Source: an uncultured Lachnospiraceae bacterium
Lineage (GTDB): Bacteria; Bacillota; Clostridia; Lachnospirales; Lachnospiraceae
Assembly: GCA_902780405.1 (NCBI GenBank)
Contig: CACZFI010000005.1
Span: 1-64,000, forward strand
Length of the DNA stretch: 64,000 nt
Reading direction: 5' to 3'
Part shown: positions 6,477-14,712 of the stretch, piece by piece
Layout: every line of letters starts with the position of its first letter
How positions within the stretch are numbered: position 1 is the first letter of the stretch
Position numbers and translations under genes: made by a program
The notes under the pieces: model-generated
Told to the model about the DNA's origin: nothing
The model's database searches: none
What the model saw: only the letters and a program-made list of their open reading frames with translations

Positions 6477-7511
6477 ATGGGATATAAGATTGGTTCATTC
6501 AATTTAAGAAATATCGGTACTAAAGCTCTTGGAAAAGATGACTCACGAAATCTGCAATTGATAGCCCAAATAATTAAAGATGAGGGGTTTGATGTTGTTG
6601 CGTTACAAGAAGTGTTAAGTGAGGGGAGCGCATTTAATCATCCTGAATCTGAATACATAAAACACAGTATTTGTATGGAATTGGGAAACCAATGGGGATT
6701 TAAGTGGGCAAAGGCAATTACGCAACTCAACGATAAGCGAAATGAAGGATATGCATTTCTATGGAATAAAAGTAAGCTTGACCTTGCGACAGTTGAGCTG
6801 AGTAACGGTACAAAGCGAAAGTTTTATCCAAGAATATGTAATCTCAACAAGCAAGATATGATGAGAAGACCATATTATGCCAGGTTCACGACTGTTGATA
6901 CTATCAGTGGCGGGCCGAGAATAGAACTACGGTTGTTGTGTGTACATACGTACTTTGGAGATGACAGCGCCAAAGATAGACGTATTCGTCAGAATGAACT
7001 AGATGTTTTGATGAAGGAAATATACCCTCAGATTTCTGAAAGGAGATACGGGGAGTATGGTAATGGGATGCCATCGTATACAGTGTTGATGGGCGATTAT
7101 AATGTTATCCTTAATAGAGATTGGAAGGAAGATGCTTTCAAAGGAATAAATGAAAAGAGAAAGAGTTTAGGGAAAGGAACTATAGATAGGCCTGCAGCTT
7201 TGATTACTGATGAGGGCGATACCATTATAGCGACTTCGTGGGATAACATGAGAGTTACAACGTTTCAAGATGCATTTACAACTATACGTGGTGAATCAGT
7301 GAATGGTACAGAGCAATATGACTCCGGTGGATACAAAAATGATTATGATCATTTTTCTTATGAGGAGAGACAGTTCGAAGATGTTGATGTTAAGATTCGG
7401 CGTGTGGATGCTGTGCATAAGTATATTAGGGGATCGGAACAGCCATTCAAGGATTATTATGAAAAGGTGTCAGATCACGTGCCAATTATGATGGAAATAG
7501 AGTTTAACTGA
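6477..7511 (+). CDS. Endonuclease/exonuclease/phosphatase (EEP, DNase I-like) family protein
   Basis: 344 residues with all landmarks of the EEP metal-dependent phosphodiesterase fold: an N-terminal SFNLRN (about 7-12), Glu45 in VALQEV, Asp207/Asn209 in MGDYN, and Asp333-His334 in the terminal SDHVP. No signal peptide is present, so it acts in the cytoplasm. The substrate could be DNA, RNA or a phosphoester; the family alone does not tell. GGAGG lies 7 nt before ATG 6477. The gene is visibly more AT-rich than its neighbours, which suggests recent acquisition. The next gene starts 28 nt after its stop, so the two probably form one unit. Confidence 0.85.
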   Translation: MGYKIGSFNLRNIGTKALGKDDSRNLQLIAQIIKDEGFDVVALQEVLSEGSAFNHPESEYIKHSICMELGNQWGFKWAKAITQLNDKRNEGYAFLWNKSKLDLATVELSNGTKRKFYPRICNLNKQDMMRRPYYARFTTVDTISGGPRIELRLLCVHTYFGDDSAKDRRIRQNELDVLMKEIYPQISERRYGEYGNGMPSYTVLMGDYNVILNRDWKEDAFKGINEKRKSLGKGTIDRPAALITDEGDTIIATSWDNMRVTTFQDAFTTIRGESVNGTEQYDSGGYKNDYDHFSYEERQFEDVDVKIRRVDAVHKYIRGSEQPFKDYYEKVSDHVPIMMEIEFN

Positions 7512-7539
7512 GATAGTGTTGAAATGGAGGGATATCTAC

Positions 7540-9927
7540 ATGGAGAACAAAACTGCAGAACTCATCGAAAGAATGCAAAGCGGCTCATTTGACTTCAACG
7601 ATTCAAAAATCAAAACAGCCTTCGCGTTAAACTTGTGTACCGTTTCTGTGTCACAGATTATTGACTACAATGATTTGGTCGTTCTTGAGCAGGAATACGA
7701 CACAATCCTGAATAATCTTAATCTTGAAAAGATGCCGAAGGACGAAGCTTTGTTGAACATTTTGAAGCAACTGCTCGATACGATTACATTTTTCAGAATG
7801 CAGGAAGGCGATAAGAAGTTCATCGATCGCGAGTACCAGAATAAGATGAAAAATGCTATCTGGAGTGCGGTGCCGAATGTTGGATTTATCTTCGCAGCCG
7901 GTAATCCGGTGATGTTTGTGACGTCACTTGCATCTCAGGTAGGCATCGGCTATATGAACTACAGGAAGGCAAAGGCGGAGAATGAGTTTGCTTACGAGAA
8001 GCAGTTGTGGCAGCTTCGCAGATCCGCAATCGAGCAGTTCAATGGCCTGCGCAGGGAACTCTTCGATACCGCATGGCGTTTGGTGGACGCGCATGACATC
8101 CCTGATGAGTACCGTCTTACTGAGCGACAGGTAACGCAGTACAACGAGATTCTTATGGACTCGGATGCATTCCGTAGGTATGAGCGTCTCGATACGATCA
8201 AAGAAAACTTTGTTGCATACCCGCCGTTTTGGTATTTCTTTGGAAACACGGCAAATGAGCTGGCGATGAAGACAACAGGCGAACTTTCCGCGTACTATAC
8301 GGATGCGGCGAAGCTCTACTTCGAAGTGTTCATCCGTGCTTTCGGGGCGTGTGATCTTTTGCGCGAGAACCAGATTGCTTCTGCTTGCGCATTGGAATAC
8401 ATTGATCTGTTGAATCCGGAGATTGAAGCCGAGCGGAACAAGATTGAAGAACTGTTGCCTTTTGCTTTGAAGTATTCCGGAAATGAGAATGATGTTCTTC
8501 AGTTATGCGCATTTTCTTATATGAGAATCGGCGCGGCAGCAGATGCAGCGAAACTCTTCAGACGACTTGTGAACGAGGATTATAATCCGATTGTAAATGC
8601 ACAGTTGCTCAGCAAGTATTATGTTAGCGATTACTTAGATGGCAATGAGAAGTCGGTTGTAGGTTATCAGTATCTTCGCGAGCGGATGGACGAAAAGTAT
8701 CTGTATCCGTTCCCTTCCCAGGCATTGCTTGAGAAACGCGATGACCAAAGCGCAATGGAAAGTGTTCAGGAGGAGTTCATTGAAAACCAGAAGTCGATTC
8801 TTACCAGAAAGACTGAAATTGTGCTTGAGCATTTTAAGAAAAAGTATGTGATTGCATTTAACAAATGTGTTCCGGTTCCGGATGACAAGGAGTACTCGGA
8901 TAATTATTTTGACGGATCGAATGATGCGTACAAAGCACGAAAGGTGGATGGCGCAGAACTCCGGAAGAAGAGCGCGTTGGGACTGTATGCATCCGACTTA
9001 CTGGAGATGGATTATCCGTACAACTATCTTCAGGTGCTAAATGACATGCTTAACGCGACAGATTTGCTGAATCTTACGCAGGGCCATGACGGTGAGTTGT
9101 TGGAAATCCTCAGCGAAGCTATTATTGAAAATCGTCAGATGCTTCTTGATATCAGGAAGAAGATAGAGAAGGATTTTGATATTGATACATATGAAAGAAT
9201 CCTGGATGTATCTTTCGATACATTTTGCGATCCCTTCTTTGAAAAGCTGAATGCGTATGCATCGGAATACATTTCACAGAGGGCGGATATTGTTTCCATG
9301 AATGATGCTGAGACAAATCTGCGCGATTTCTGTATCAAGCAGGATCTTGAAACACCGGATGTTTTATACGATTCATCGGATGATCTTGTTGAGAATGCAG
9401 AACTCAAGAAACAGTACCTGAGTTATGATTTGATTGATGAGGGCGTTACTACAGCGGAGACGGATAATCGTTACAAGGAGATTGCAGATAAGATTGTTTC
9501 GTTCCGAGATAAAGTGAATTCGCTTGGTAAGCAGATCGTCGTATTGATGAAGGATCAAGAGGACTTTGATCGATATTTCTCACACAATGTATCGAACGAT
9601 CACAAGCTTCAGAGAAAGACAGTCGCAATCATTGATGATCAGACGGATGCAGATAACGATTTACTCTTTACGATTGATGGTATCGTACAGATTGTGAAAG
9701 GTAAGAAGAAAGAGGCAGTTTCCTACGATGACATTAAAGTTCTGAAGAACGAAACGGGCTTAGCGGAAATTGGACTGATGATACATCAGGCATACAAGAA
9801 TAGTAATATCGAGATGAAAGACTTGATTGATATGGTTAAGAGTCTGCGAGAGAATCCGGTGATGGAGGCACTTGAGCAAAAGTCTAATAATCCGGTAGAT
9901 ATGTTTATGGGATTCTTTAAGAAGTAA
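7540..9927 (+). CDS. Unrecognised 795-aa protein with a hydrophobic segment, partner of EEP nuclease
   Basis: Not recognised. It is mostly helical and charged. One hydrophobic, glycine-containing stretch at about residues 108-140 (WSAVPNVGFIFAAG...) could be a membrane hairpin or a membrane-inserting segment. The region of about 270-400 looks like helical repeats (alternating helices with aromatic caps), and 640-795 ends in MDMFMGFFKK-like hydrophobic turns. The start is ATG 7540 behind GGAGGG rather than an in-frame ATG at 7516 with no ribosome site. It lies in the same transcript as the EEP nuclease. A defence or membrane-stress role is conceivable but unproven. Confidence 0.7.
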   Translation: MENKTAELIERMQSGSFDFNDSKIKTAFALNLCTVSVSQIIDYNDLVVLEQEYDTILNNLNLEKMPKDEALLNILKQLLDTITFFRMQEGDKKFIDREYQNKMKNAIWSAVPNVGFIFAAGNPVMFVTSLASQVGIGYMNYRKAKAENEFAYEKQLWQLRRSAIEQFNGLRRELFDTAWRLVDAHDIPDEYRLTERQVTQYNEILMDSDAFRRYERLDTIKENFVAYPPFWYFFGNTANELAMKTTGELSAYYTDAAKLYFEVFIRAFGACDLLRENQIASACALEYIDLLNPEIEAERNKIEELLPFALKYSGNENDVLQLCAFSYMRIGAAADAAKLFRRLVNEDYNPIVNAQLLSKYYVSDYLDGNEKSVVGYQYLRERMDEKYLYPFPSQALLEKRDDQSAMESVQEEFIENQKSILTRKTEIVLEHFKKKYVIAFNKCVPVPDDKEYSDNYFDGSNDAYKARKVDGAELRKKSALGLYASDLLEMDYPYNYLQVLNDMLNATDLLNLTQGHDGELLEILSEAIIENRQMLLDIRKKIEKDFDIDTYERILDVSFDTFCDPFFEKLNAYASEYISQRADIVSMNDAETNLRDFCIKQDLETPDVLYDSSDDLVENAELKKQYLSYDLIDEGVTTAETDNRYKEIADKIVSFRDKVNSLGKQIVVLMKDQEDFDRYFSHNVSNDHKLQRKTVAIIDDQTDADNDLLFTIDGIVQIVKGKKKEAVSYDDIKVLKNETGLAEIGLMIHQAYKNSNIEMKDLIDMVKSLRENPVMEALEQKSNNPVDMFMGFFKK

Positions 9928-9963
9928 GGGTGTCAGGCACCTGATTTAAGGAGGTACACTGTT

Positions 9964-10230
9964 ATGATGGCAAGTCCTGGAATGTTTATAGATAGTCTTA
10001 AGAATGAACCGTTTGAGCGTTTGATTGCGGAGAGAAATTCGTTGCTGCACGATATCAAGGATCTTGAGAAGATCGTGTTTCAGGAAGAGAAGACGGATCC
10101 GGAGTGGGACGTGCACCCGGGACCGGATGTGAGATATCAGATGGATTTGGAGTACCTGAGCGCGCTCTGTACATTTATGCAGGAAAAGTTTAATGCAGAA
10201 GTTGTCCGAAAAGGTGAGGTTGAAGCATGA
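9964..10230 (+). CDS. Hypothetical protein, 88 aa, upstream of nudC
   Basis: Unrecognised acidic, helical protein without a signal peptide or cysteines of note (one Cys near residue 70). The middle (WDVHPGPDVRYQMDLEYLSALC) is the only distinctive part. AAGGAGG precedes ATG 9964; ATG 9967 is also possible. Its stop overlaps the start of nudC by 4 nt (ATGA), so it is translationally coupled to NudC and may be a partner or regulator of it. Confidence 0.65.
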   Translation: MMASPGMFIDSLKNEPFERLIAERNSLLHDIKDLEKIVFQEEKTDPEWDVHPGPDVRYQMDLEYLSALCTFMQEKFNAEVVRKGEVEA

Positions 10231-11045
10231 TACAGGATATCTACCCGAGCAAATTGAATAACAGCTTTATGGATTGCGAGTTGACACCGGAGGATTACGT
10301 GATTTGGTTCAATGCTGAGGGCAAGGCGTGTGTCAGGCTTGGCGAGGACCGGATTACATTTGCCACGGGAGCGGAGGTAAATGTATCGTCGGCTGTTTAT
10401 TTGTTTTCTGTTGATGAGCGGAAACATTTTCTGGCGCTGGATGAGGTGAATTGTCAGGGTTCGGATTTTGCGTATTTTTCCACCAGAGAGCTTCGTGACA
10501 GGGCTTCCGGGAAGGAGCTTTATGCGGTGTTTACGGCGTATCATCTTTGGAGATGGTATGAGGATAACCAATACTGTGGACGGTGCGCCGGCAGGCTCGA
10601 GCCCGGCAAGAAGGAACGCGCGCTTGTGTGCCCTTCATGCGGAAATGTAATCTATCCGAGAATCAATCCTGCCGTGATCGTTGGCGTCACGAAGGGCGAG
10701 CAGCTTCTGATCACAAGATATCGCGAGGGCTATAAGCACAATGCGTTGGTTGCGGGATTTACCGAGATCGGCGAAACGCTTGAGGAAACCGTTGCCCGCG
10801 AGGTGATGGAGGAGACGGGGGTGCAGGTCAAGAACATCCGATATTACAAGTCGCAGCCGTGGGGCATGGCGCAGGATATGTTGGTCGGATTCTTTTGCGA
10901 GGCCGACGGAGACGGCGAAATCCATATGGATGAAAATGAGTTGAAATACGCCGAGTGGGTGAGCAGAGAGGACATTGTCCTGCAGCCCAACAATCTGAGC
11001 CTGACAAATGAGATGATGCGGGTGTTTAAGGAAGGCAAGGCATGA
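10227..11045 (+). CDS. nudC: NAD+ diphosphatase (NudC-type Nudix hydrolase)
   Basis: 272 residues. It hydrolyses NADH/NAD+ to NMN and AMP and can remove NAD caps from RNA in characterised relatives. The sequence shows an N-terminal family domain, a zinc ribbon (Cys117, Cys120, Cys135, Cys138), the Nudix box from Gly177 (GFTEIGETLEETVAREVMEETG), and the NudC signature SQPWGMAQ at 209-216, where the classical form is SQPWPFPxS. All Nudix glutamates are present. It overlaps the 88-aa gene before it and the YjbR-MGMT gene after it by 4 nt each, giving a tight three-gene operon for nucleotide and DNA housekeeping. Confidence 0.93.
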   Translation: MIQDIYPSKLNNSFMDCELTPEDYVIWFNAEGKACVRLGEDRITFATGAEVNVSSAVYLFSVDERKHFLALDEVNCQGSDFAYFSTRELRDRASGKELYAVFTAYHLWRWYEDNQYCGRCAGRLEPGKKERALVCPSCGNVIYPRINPAVIVGVTKGEQLLITRYREGYKHNALVAGFTEIGETLEETVAREVMEETGVQVKNIRYYKSQPWGMAQDMLVGFFCEADGDGEIHMDENELKYAEWVSREDIVLQPNNLSLTNEMMRVFKEGKA

Positions 11046-11674
11046 TAACAACAAGGGAACAGGCATTGGAATATGGGCTGTCCTTTCCGGATACGTATCA
11101 GGACGCGCCGTTTCATGACGACAACTGGCAGCTGGTTCGGTACAAGGGGAACAAGAAAGCGTTTCTTTGGACGTATGAGCGGGACGGCTTTGTGAATCTG
11201 AATGTGAAGGTGGATCCGGTCAAAGCATTTTTCTGGAGAGATGCTTACGAGGCGGTTATTCCGGGGTATCACCAGAACAAGGAGCATTGGAACACCATCA
11301 TATTGGACGGGAGCATTCCGGACGATGACGTGCGGCTGATGATCGCGGAGAGCTATGAGCTGATTTCCGACAGCCCGGCGAAGCGGATCTACGATGCGGT
11401 AAGGCGGATTCCGTACGGGCGTGTCGCGACCTATGCGCAGGTTGCGGAGATGGCGGGCGACAGGAAGATGGCCAGGGCAGTGGGAAATGCACTGCACAAG
11501 AATCCCGATCCTTTGAACATTCCGTGTTACCGCGTGGTGAACTCCAAGGGAGAACTTGCCGGGGAGTTCGCATTTGGCGGCGCCGGCAGGCAGGCGGAAC
11601 TCCTTATCGCGGAAGGCGTTGAGGTCGTTGGCGGCAAGGTGGATTTGAAACGGTTTGGGTGTGAAGAAGAATGA
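11042..11674 (+). CDS. MmcQ/YjbR - methylated-DNA-cysteine methyltransferase fusion
   Basis: 210 residues with two domains. Residues 1-108 are an MmcQ/YjbR-like domain (EYGLSFPDTYQDAPFHDDNW, then KVDPVKAFFWRDAY, IPGYHQNKEHWNTIIL), a small DNA-binding-like fold of unclear role. Residues 109-205 are the MGMT/Ada C-terminal domain that takes alkyl groups from O6-alkylguanine. They include RRIPYGRVATYAQVA, the RAVGNAL helix with its arginine finger, and the acceptor Cys162 in IPCYRVVN. The classical motif is PCHR, so histidine is replaced by tyrosine while the acceptor cysteine remains. It overlaps nudC by 4 nt. A decayed relative of the same fusion lies at 15798. Confidence 0.9.
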   Translation: MITTREQALEYGLSFPDTYQDAPFHDDNWQLVRYKGNKKAFLWTYERDGFVNLNVKVDPVKAFFWRDAYEAVIPGYHQNKEHWNTIILDGSIPDDDVRLMIAESYELISDSPAKRIYDAVRRIPYGRVATYAQVAEMAGDRKMARAVGNALHKNPDPLNIPCYRVVNSKGELAGEFAFGGAGRQAELLIAEGVEVVGGKVDLKRFGCEEE

Positions 11675-11675
11675 A

Positions 11676-11706
11676 AACTTGTTTGTACACGCTGTACAAA
11701 CAAGTT
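11676..11706. promoter_or_regulatory. 13-bp perfect hairpin or operator before glycerate kinase
   Basis: AACTTGTTTGTAC, loop ACGCT, GTACAAACAAGTT, placed 1 nt after the MGMT stop and 11 nt before the glycerate kinase ATG. The ribosome site AGGGGG follows the stem directly. No T-run follows, so it is a poor terminator. Confidence 0.6.
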
Positions 11707-11717
11707 AGGGGGACAAA

Positions 11718-12851
11718 ATGAACATCCTGGTTGCAATGGATTCGTTTAAGGGGAGCCTTACATCGGCGGAAGCAGGTGATGCGGTGAAGGCTGCCATTCA
11801 AAGTGTAGATGAGAATGCGGTCGTCGAGGTTTTTTCGGTGGCGGACGGCGGCGAGGGTCTGACGCAGGCGCTGCTTGCCGGAAGGGAACATGAGGAGCGG
11901 AAGGTTCGCGTGACCGGGCCGCTCGGCCGAGAAGTTGAGGCGACCTACGGAATTTATGAGCGCACAGGCGGGAAATGTGCCGTCATCGAGATGGCTGCGG
12001 CAGCAGGACTTACGCTGGTGCCCGGGGACATGAGGGATCCCATGATCACGACGACCTACGGTGCCGGTGAGATGATCATGGATGCGATAGATAAGGGGTG
12101 CAGAGCCTTTATTATCGGAATCGGCGGAAGCGCGACCAATGATGCCGGCATAGGTATGCTGCAGGCGCTGGGCTATCGGTTTACGGACGCTGACGGCAGT
12201 GAGGTTTCTTTTGGCGCGGTGGCGGTACGGGATACCGCTTGCATTTCGGAACAGGAAGTGCCGGGCGTGCTTCGTGAATGTGATTTCTGTGTCGTCTGTG
12301 ACGTGAAGAATCCCTTGTATGGTGAGCACGGATGCAGTTTGGTGTTCTCGCCGCAGAAGGGTGCTACGCCTGAGCAAACCTTGGAAATGGATCGGTGGAT
12401 GGAACGGTTCGCCGGGGTTGTGAGAGATTCGTATCCGGATGCCGATGCATTTGCTGAAGGAGCGGGCGCTGCCGGAGGACTCGGATTTGCGTTTCAGACT
12501 TTTCTGCATGCAAGGTTGGAGCGAGGAATCGAAACGGTTCTTCGAGAAAACGGATTTGCTAAGAGGGTTGCGACGGCGGACTTGGTCATCACCGGAGAAG
12601 GAAGGCTTGATTCGCAGACCACTATGGGCAAGGTTCCGGCAGGCGTTGCGGAATGCGCGAAGAAACATGGCGTGCGGGTTCTTGCGTTTGGCGGATCGGT
12701 TGACCCGGATGCAGTCGCGAAACTTGCGGCTGCCGGCATCGATGAATGCTATGCAATCACACCGGACGGTATGCCAATCGAAGAGGCCATGAAGAAAGAA
12801 AATGCGCTGGAAAACCTGAGACGGAAGGTTGCGGAGAAGATAGATGAATAA
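11718..12851 (+). CDS. Glycerate kinase (GarK/GlxK family)
   Basis: 377 residues, the usual length. It phosphorylates D-glycerate (to 2-phosphoglycerate in most members), feeding glycolysis. Family signatures: N-terminal MDSFKGSLTSAEA (8-20), DGGEG (about 46), the TTYGAGEMI segment (about 112-120), GIGGSATNDAG (about 136-146), and a C-terminal VITGEGRLDSQT (about 291-302). AGGGGG lies 6 nt before ATG 11718. The SGNH hydrolase gene starts inside its last codons. A glycerate-dehydrogenase-like gene lies elsewhere in the window (52551), so the two could act in one pathway. Confidence 0.93.
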   Translation: MNILVAMDSFKGSLTSAEAGDAVKAAIQSVDENAVVEVFSVADGGEGLTQALLAGREHEERKVRVTGPLGREVEATYGIYERTGGKCAVIEMAAAAGLTLVPGDMRDPMITTTYGAGEMIMDAIDKGCRAFIIGIGGSATNDAGIGMLQALGYRFTDADGSEVSFGAVAVRDTACISEQEVPGVLRECDFCVVCDVKNPLYGEHGCSLVFSPQKGATPEQTLEMDRWMERFAGVVRDSYPDADAFAEGAGAAGGLGFAFQTFLHARLERGIETVLRENGFAKRVATADLVITGEGRLDSQTTMGKVPAGVAECAKKHGVRVLAFGGSVDPDAVAKLAAAGIDECYAITPDGMPIEEAMKKENALENLRRKVAEKIDE

Positions 12852-13422
12852 GCTTGTTTTATATGGTGATTCAAATACATACGGTTACGATCCGAGTGGC
12901 TTTTTGGGTGGCAGATATCCGGCGGAGGTTCGCTGGGCGGACGCGCTTGCGCGCAAATTGCAGGGCAAGTACATGGTGCTCAATGAGGGCATGAACGGAC
13001 GGCCCTTGCCGACGCTTCCCGGGGACGAGCAGTTTTTGGAATCGGTAATCGGTGATCTTACTGCGGGTGACGTCCTGCTTATGATGCTCGGCACCAATGA
13101 CATCCTTCTGACAGATCACCCGGATGCCGACGTGGCGATACGGAAGATGGAAAGTCTCTTGAACTATGAGAAACTCACCGATGCGGAGTTTCGCTTTATC
13201 GTTGTCGCTCCGCCGTATATCGGGTCGGAAGAAGGCAGCATGAGCCGCTACTATTCTGAAAGCATAAAGATGAATGAGGGCTTTAAGAAACTGTGCGAAG
13301 CGCACGGTGTAGAGTTTGTTGACGCAGGAACTTGGAATGTCCCGCTTGCATTCGACCTCGCACATTTGTCGGAGGAAGGGCATAGATTATTTGCGGAACA
13401 TTTACTTTTAATCAATCTTTAA
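12844..13422 (+). CDS. SGNH/GDSL-family hydrolase
   Basis: 192 residues. Block I is GDSNTYG (Ser10 nucleophile), the glycine block is NEGMNGR (about 48-54), block III is GTND (about 84-87), and block V is DLAHLSEEGH with the catalytic Asp and His near residues 176-179. There is no signal peptide, so it is a cytoplasmic esterase or acyl hydrolase of unknown substrate. It overlaps the glycerate kinase gene by 8 nt and is surely cotranscribed with it. Confidence 0.88.
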   Translation: MNKLVLYGDSNTYGYDPSGFLGGRYPAEVRWADALARKLQGKYMVLNEGMNGRPLPTLPGDEQFLESVIGDLTAGDVLLMMLGTNDILLTDHPDADVAIRKMESLLNYEKLTDAEFRFIVVAPPYIGSEEGSMSRYYSESIKMNEGFKKLCEAHGVEFVDAGTWNVPLAFDLAHLSEEGHRLFAEHLLLINL

Positions 13423-13447
13423 TCTTTCCTAGAGGAGGGGGTTGGAT

Positions 13448-14605
13448 ATGCCTTTAAAGATTGTTAGGAATGACATTACGAAAATGAATACGGAAGCTGT
13501 TGTGAATACGGCGAGTGCCGTACCGGTTGTTGGGCCGGGGTGCGATAGCGCCATATACAAGGCGGCGGGACACGACGAACTTCTGGCATACAGAAGCGAG
13601 AAGATCGGATTCGTGGAGGAAGGTGACGCGTTCATCACGCCGGGTTTCAACCTGCAGGCGAAGTATATCATCCATGCGGTGAGTCCTTTGTATGAAGGCG
13701 GGGACGAGGGCGAAGAGGAGAAACTGCGTTCCTGCTATAGGAAGAGTCTTAAGCTGGCGCAAGAAAACGGCATTAAGTCGGTGGCATTTCCACTTATTTC
13801 CACGGGTGGCTTCGGCTATCCGAAGGAAGAGGGCATGCGGATTGCTGTGGATGAGATCGGTGCGTTTTTGCAGGAATATGAGATGGACGTCTATCTCGTG
13901 GTCTTTGACGACGCGGCGCATGAACTGGGACGGAGAATCGATTCTGCGCTGGAAGCGTACATCGACCGAAACTATGTAGAAGAAAAGCAGATCGAAGAGT
14001 ACGGGGACAGAGACAGTAGGCGGGAGCGTAGATCGGACCGCAGGGAGAGACCACGCGGTGAATTAATATGCGGTGCGGCGCTGGTTGCACCTTCGGAACC
14101 GCGAAAGCCCGGCTCCATATTCAAGAAGAGCAGGAAAGAATCCGCGGTCTTCATGGATGAATGCGCGATGGCTCCGCTCGAAGACGTCGCATTTGGGGCA
14201 GCTCCCGCGGAACTCGATTTCGAGGAGTTTCACGAGAGTAAACTTGAGGAGCGCATGCGGCATTTGGCCGACACATTTTCTGAATACCTGATGTATCTGA
14301 TCTCAGAGAAGCAGATGGAGAACGCGGATGTGTACAAGCGTGCAATCGTCGACAAGAAGATCTTCTCCAAGATCAAGAACAACGTGGATTACCATCCGCA
14401 GAAATTGACGGCGCTGTGCCTGTGCGTGGGTGCGAAGCTGAACTTGGATGAGACGAAAGATTTGCTTGCGAGAGCGGGATATGCAATGTCGCCCTGCGAC
14501 AAGACGGACATCATCTTTTCATACTTTATAGAGAACGAAATCTACGACATGATCGAATTAGACATTCAGCTCGAGGAGCACGGATTACCCTGCATCATAT
14601 CATGA
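13448..14605 (+). CDS. Macro-domain protein with C-terminal helical domain
   Basis: 385 residues. Residues 1-150 are a macro (ADP-ribose-binding) domain. The NDIT start, the later FPLISTGGFGYP phosphate loop (about 115-126) and AVDEIGAFL are typical. The first loop, normally NAAN...GGGVxGAI, reads NTASAVPVVGPGCDSAI, so the usual asparagine and glycine run are altered. Residues about 180-255 are a charged, low-complexity linker. Residues about 270-385 form a helical domain with a helix-turn-helix-like run (KIFSKIKNNVDYHPQKLTAL, then LNLDETKDLLARAGYAMSP). GAGGAGGGGG lies before ATG 13448, so the TTG at 13442 was not used. A terminator follows at 14612. Confidence 0.85.
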   Translation: MPLKIVRNDITKMNTEAVVNTASAVPVVGPGCDSAIYKAAGHDELLAYRSEKIGFVEEGDAFITPGFNLQAKYIIHAVSPLYEGGDEGEEEKLRSCYRKSLKLAQENGIKSVAFPLISTGGFGYPKEEGMRIAVDEIGAFLQEYEMDVYLVVFDDAAHELGRRIDSALEAYIDRNYVEEKQIEEYGDRDSRRERRSDRRERPRGELICGAALVAPSEPRKPGSIFKKSRKESAVFMDECAMAPLEDVAFGAAPAELDFEEFHESKLEERMRHLADTFSEYLMYLISEKQMENADVYKRAIVDKKIFSKIKNNVDYHPQKLTALCLCVGAKLNLDETKDLLARAGYAMSPCDKTDIIFSYFIENEIYDMIELDIQLEEHGLPCIIS

Positions 14606-14611
14606 CATTTT

Positions 14612-14640
14612 GAGGTCGCTTGCGAAGCGACCTCTTTTTT
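14612..14640 (+). terminator. Rho-independent terminator
   Basis: GAGGTCGCTT, loop GCG, AAGCGACCTC, then a T-run (14635-14640). The stem is a perfect 10 bp. It closes the macro-domain transcript. Confidence 0.92.
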
Positions 14641-14652
14641 AAATCCGTATCG

Positions 14653-14658
14653 TATAAT
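14653..14658 (+). promoter_or_regulatory. Probable -10 element of the VWA gene
   Basis: A perfect TATAAT lies between the macro-gene terminator and the VWA gene, 55 nt before ATG 14713. No convincing -35 was found. Confidence 0.4.
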
Positions 14659-14712
14659 GAGCCCAACACAGAGGACAAACCCGAACGGGTAAATAAAAGG
14701 AGGGCGATGAGT

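Noticed and set aside
9928..9963. Possible terminator from the TCAGGCACCTGA palindrome after the 795-aa gene
   Set aside because: Only a 5-bp stem and no T-run; read as part of the recurring GTCAGGCAc phrase instead.
11604..12668. 354-codon minus-strand frame
   Set aside because: Opposite glycerate kinase and overlapping the YjbR-MGMT end; no motif and no ribosome site.
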